Below, one piece after another: positions 61,728-64,000 of a stretch of DNA of 64,000 nt. The DNA comes from Burkholderiales bacterium RIFCSPHIGHO2_01_FULL_63_240. GTDB taxonomy: Bacteria; Pseudomonadota; Gammaproteobacteria; Burkholderiales; Burkholderiaceae_C. A program made the translations under genes and the position numbers. The notes under the pieces were generated by a model. The model saw only the letters and a list, made by a program, of their open reading frames with translations. It had not been told where the DNA came from and did not search any database. The DNA lies in the NCBI GenBank assembly GCA_001770725.1, contig MERU01000004.1:1-64000 (forward strand), written 5' to 3'. Numbering within the stretch: position 1 is the first letter of the stretch; every line of letters begins with the position of its first letter.

Positions 61728-64000
61728 TCAGGCCCGCACGCGCGCGCCCACCTTGTCGGCCAGATTCTGCAACACGGATTGCACGGCGGCTTCGATGCGC
61801 TCATCGTTGAGCGTCTGTTCGTCGTCGCGCAGCTCGATGCGCACGGCCAGGCTGCGCTCGTCTTCGGCGATGCCGGCCACCGCCTGCTTGGGCTTGTAGA
61901 TGTCGAACAGGCGGGCGCCGCGAACCAGGCCATCGGCCTGCGCCGACAGGATGGCACCGATCAGGGCATCGTGCGCGGTGCGGTCGTTGACCACCAACGC
62001 CAGGTCGCGGAAGACCGACTGCATGCGGGGCACGCTGGTGAAGCTGGGCACCGGGCGCTGCACCAGTGCGTCGGCGTCCAGCTCGAAGAGCACAGGGGCC
62101 TGCGGCAGGTCATAGGCCTGGCGCCACTTCGGGTGCAGCTCGCCCACAAAGCCCACTGCGCGGCCCCCCACCACCACCTGGGCGCAACGCCCCGGGTGGA
62201 AAGCCGGGTGCTCGGCGGCCACGAAGGTGGCCTGCAGCGGTGCCAGCAGCGACTCGACATCGCCCTTGACATCGAAGAAATCGACCTGGCGGGCGGCCTG
62301 CCCCCATTGCAGCGCATCGGCCGGGCCATAGGCCAGGCCCGCCACCCGCACGGGCTGATCAAAACCAGCGACCGTCTGCATGCCATCGGCGACCGAAGCG
62401 TCGCGGCGGAACACGCGCCCCACCTCGAACAGGCGCACGCGGTCGGCCTTGCGGGCCAGGTTCGTGCGCAGCACCTCGACCAGGCTGCCGATCAGCGAAG
62501 AGCGCATGACCGACAGCTGGCTGGCGATGGGGTTGAGCAACTCAATGGGGTTGGCGTTGCCCGCGAAATCGGCTTCCCAGCGGGCTTCGACGAAGCTGAA
62601 GGTGATGGCTTCCTGGTAGCCACGGGCGGCCACGGCCCGGCGCACGGCGTACAGGCCGCGACGGGCCTCGGGGCGCACTTCCGAGACCACCGGCGCCTTC
62701 GGCGCGCGGCGCGGCAGCTTGTCGAAGCCGATGACACGCACCACCTCTTCGATCAGGTCTTCTTCGATCTGGATGTCGAAGCGCCAGCTCGGCGGTGTCA
62801 CGATGAGGTGGGTGTCGTCCTTCAGCGCCTGCGTGCCGTAAGGCAGGTCCAGGCGCTGGAACACGGCCTGCACCTCGGCCAGGCTCACCGGCATGCCGAT
62901 GACGCGCTGCGCGCGCGACAGGCGCAGCGTCACGGGCTTGCGCTCAGGCAGGTGCACCTTCAGGTCGTCCAGCGGGCCAGCCTCGCCGCCGCAGATGTCG
63001 AGGATCAGGCGGGTGACGCGCTCGATGTACTGCGCGGTGGGCGCCGGGTCCACCCCACGCTCGTAGCGGTGCGAGGCGTCGGTCGAGAAGTTGTAGTGGC
63101 GCGCGCGCCCGGCGATCGCCTTGGGCCACCAGAAAGCAGCCTCCAGGTAGACGTTGCGGGTCTCATCGCCCACGGCGGTGGCGTCGCCGCCCATGATGCC
63201 GGCCAGTGACTCGACCTGGCTTTCATCGGCGATCACGCCCACCTGCTCGTCCAGCGTGATGGTGTTGCCGTTGAGCAGTTTGAGTTGCTCGCCAGCACGC
63301 CCCCAGCGCACCGTCAGCTCGCCGCGAATCTTGTCCAGGTCGAACACATGCGAGGGCTGGCCCAGCTCGAACATCACGTAGTTGGAGATGTCGACGAGGG
63401 CCGACACCGGACGCTGTCCGCAACGCGCCAGGCGCTCGACCATCCAGGCCGGCGTCTTGGCCCGCGGGTTCACGCCACGGATCACTCGTCCACCAAAGCG
63501 ACCGCACAGGTCGGCCGCCTCGACATTGACCTTCAGCCGATCGTCGATGGCGGGCTTGACCGGCTCGCTGGCGGGCAAGTGCAAGGGCGCACCGGTCAGG
63601 GCCGAGACCTCGCGGGCGATGCCCGCCACGCTCAGGCAGTGCGCCAGGTTGGGCGTGAGCTTGAGCGTGAACAGCGTGTCGTCGAGCTGGAGGTGCTCGC
63701 GGATGCTGACACCCACCGGTGCGTCATCGGCCAGGATGTGCAGGCCGTTGGACTCATCGGAAACACCCAGCTCCTTGGCCGAGCACAGCATGCCCAGGCT
63801 TTCCACGCCACGCAGCTTGCCCTTCTTGATCACGAAGGCCTTGCCGTCAGCCCCCGGTGGCAGCTCGGCACCCACCATCGCGCAAGGCACCTTGATGCCC
63901 GGGCGCACGTTCGGCGCCCCACAGACGATCTGCAGCACCTCACCGGTGCCCGCGTCCACCTTGCACACGTTCAGGCGGTCGGCGTCCGGGTGCTTGGCGA
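61728..64000 (-). CDS. pheT: Phenylalanyl-tRNA synthetase beta subunit, 5' end outside the window
   Basis: About 757 codons are visible; the frame stays open to the window edge (…[18 protein letters not shown]), so the true start lies beyond 64000 and roughly 50 residues are missing. Visible parts: most of the tRNA-binding domain, the B3/B4 editing domain, the B5 domain, the catalytic-like core and the C-terminal FDX-ACB domain ([10 protein letters not shown] and [13 protein letters not shown]). The enzyme charges tRNA-Phe together with the alpha subunit PheS. It is followed by ihfA, the standard order. Confidence 0.97.
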   Translation of the reverse strand, partial: AKHPDADRLNVCKVDAGTGEVLQIVCGAPNVRPGIKVPCAMVGAELPPGADGKAFVIKKGKLRGVESLGMLCSAKELGVSDESNGLHILADDAPVGVSIREHLQLDDTLFTLKLTPNLAHCLSVAGIAREVSALTGAPLHLPASEPVKPAIDDRLKVNVEAADLCGRFGGRVIRGVNPRAKTPAWMVERLARCGQRPVSALVDISNYVMFELGQPSHVFDLDKIRGELTVRWGRAGEQLKLLNGNTITLDEQVGVIADESQVESLAGIMGGDATAVGDETRNVYLEAAFWWPKAIAGRARHYNFSTDASHRYERGVDPAPTAQYIERVTRLILDICGGEAGPLDDLKVHLPERKPVTLRLSRAQRVIGMPVSLAEVQAVFQRLDLPYGTQALKDDTHLIVTPPSWRFDIQIEEDLIEEVVRVIGFDKLPRRAPKAPVVSEVRPEARRGLYAVRRAVAARGYQEAITFSFVEARWEADFAGNANPIELLNPIASQLSVMRSSLIGSLVEVLRTNLARKADRVRLFEVGRVFRRDASVADGMQTVAGFDQPVRVAGLAYGPADALQWGQAARQVDFFDVKGDVESLLAPLQATFVAAEHPAFHPGRCAQVVVGGRAVGFVGELHPKWRQAYDLPQAPVLFELDADALVQRPVPSFTSVPRMQSVFRDLALVVNDRTAHDALIGAILSAQADGLVRGARLFDIYKPKQAVAGIAEDERSLAVRIELRDDEQTLNDERIEAAVQSVLQNLADKVGARVRA

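Overview
The window is one continuous stretch of a high-GC bacterial chromosome with tightly packed genes, many of them joined by 4-base ATGA or GTGA overlaps. Gene orders such as tRNA-Leu / tig / clpP / clpX / lon, psd / pssA / leuA, glnA / ntrB / ntrC and pheT / ihfA / merR / tRNA-Pro, together with an H-NS family protein of the short betaproteobacterial type, point to Burkholderiales, probably the Comamonadaceae or the Leptothrix / Rubrivivax / Aquabacterium neighbourhood. This placement is inferred from gene order and protein style; no rRNA gene is present.

Layout. 252-9196 (minus strand): one six-gene operon with a TPR-family 41 glycosyltransferase, a complete LapB/LapC/LapE-type type I secretion system, a GT4-like glycosyltransferase and an FkbM-like methyltransferase, closed by a terminator. 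This looks like a system that exports and glycosylates a large surface protein whose gene is not in the window. 9362-14065: two identical tRNA-Gly(GCC)/tRNA-Cys(GCA) pairs in direct orientation bracket a 4.3-kb stress cassette (tRNA-Leu(UAA), a 23-residue membrane peptide, an alanine-rich membrane protein and the large catalase KatE). 14196-20441: proteostasis block lon, clpX, clpP, tig, tRNA-Leu(UAG). 20593-25088: a two-gene RND efflux operon with a promoter and an 18-bp palindromic operator.

25168-31990: squalene/phytoene synthase-like protein, a TIGR03790 protein, an IclR regulator, a PBP7-type endopeptidase, leuA and pssA; the last belongs to a chain of ATGA-coupled genes reaching back through psd to mscS and a histone-deacetylase-like hydrolase. 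35015-41086 (plus strand): MoxR ATPase, DUF58 protein, TgpA-like transglutaminase, lytic transglycosylase MltB and an H-NS family protein. 41188-49708 (minus): M16 peptidase, SlyB-like lipoprotein, then the nitrogen-control block ntrC, ntrB, a DUF4124 gene and glnA, with a sigma-54 promoter and an exact NtrC site upstream of glnA.

49725-55463 (minus): CinA-like protein, EI24 membrane protein, fatty-acid-hydroxylase-type membrane enzyme, a variant polysaccharide deacetylase, a YncE-like beta-propeller and an AIM24/TIGR00266 protein. 55603-59886 (plus): GGDEF protein, flavoprotein of the BaiN/HI0933 family, ubiE and a MerR-like regulator. 59891-64000 (minus): flavin-reductase-like protein, tRNA-Pro(GGG), MerR regulator, ihfA and a pheT gene cut by the window edge. 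No CRISPR array, insertion sequence, prophage or integrase was seen. The most unusual parts are the glycosylation-linked secretion operon, the tRNA-bracketed katE cassette with its covarying leader hairpins, and the alternative pairing in the lon leader.
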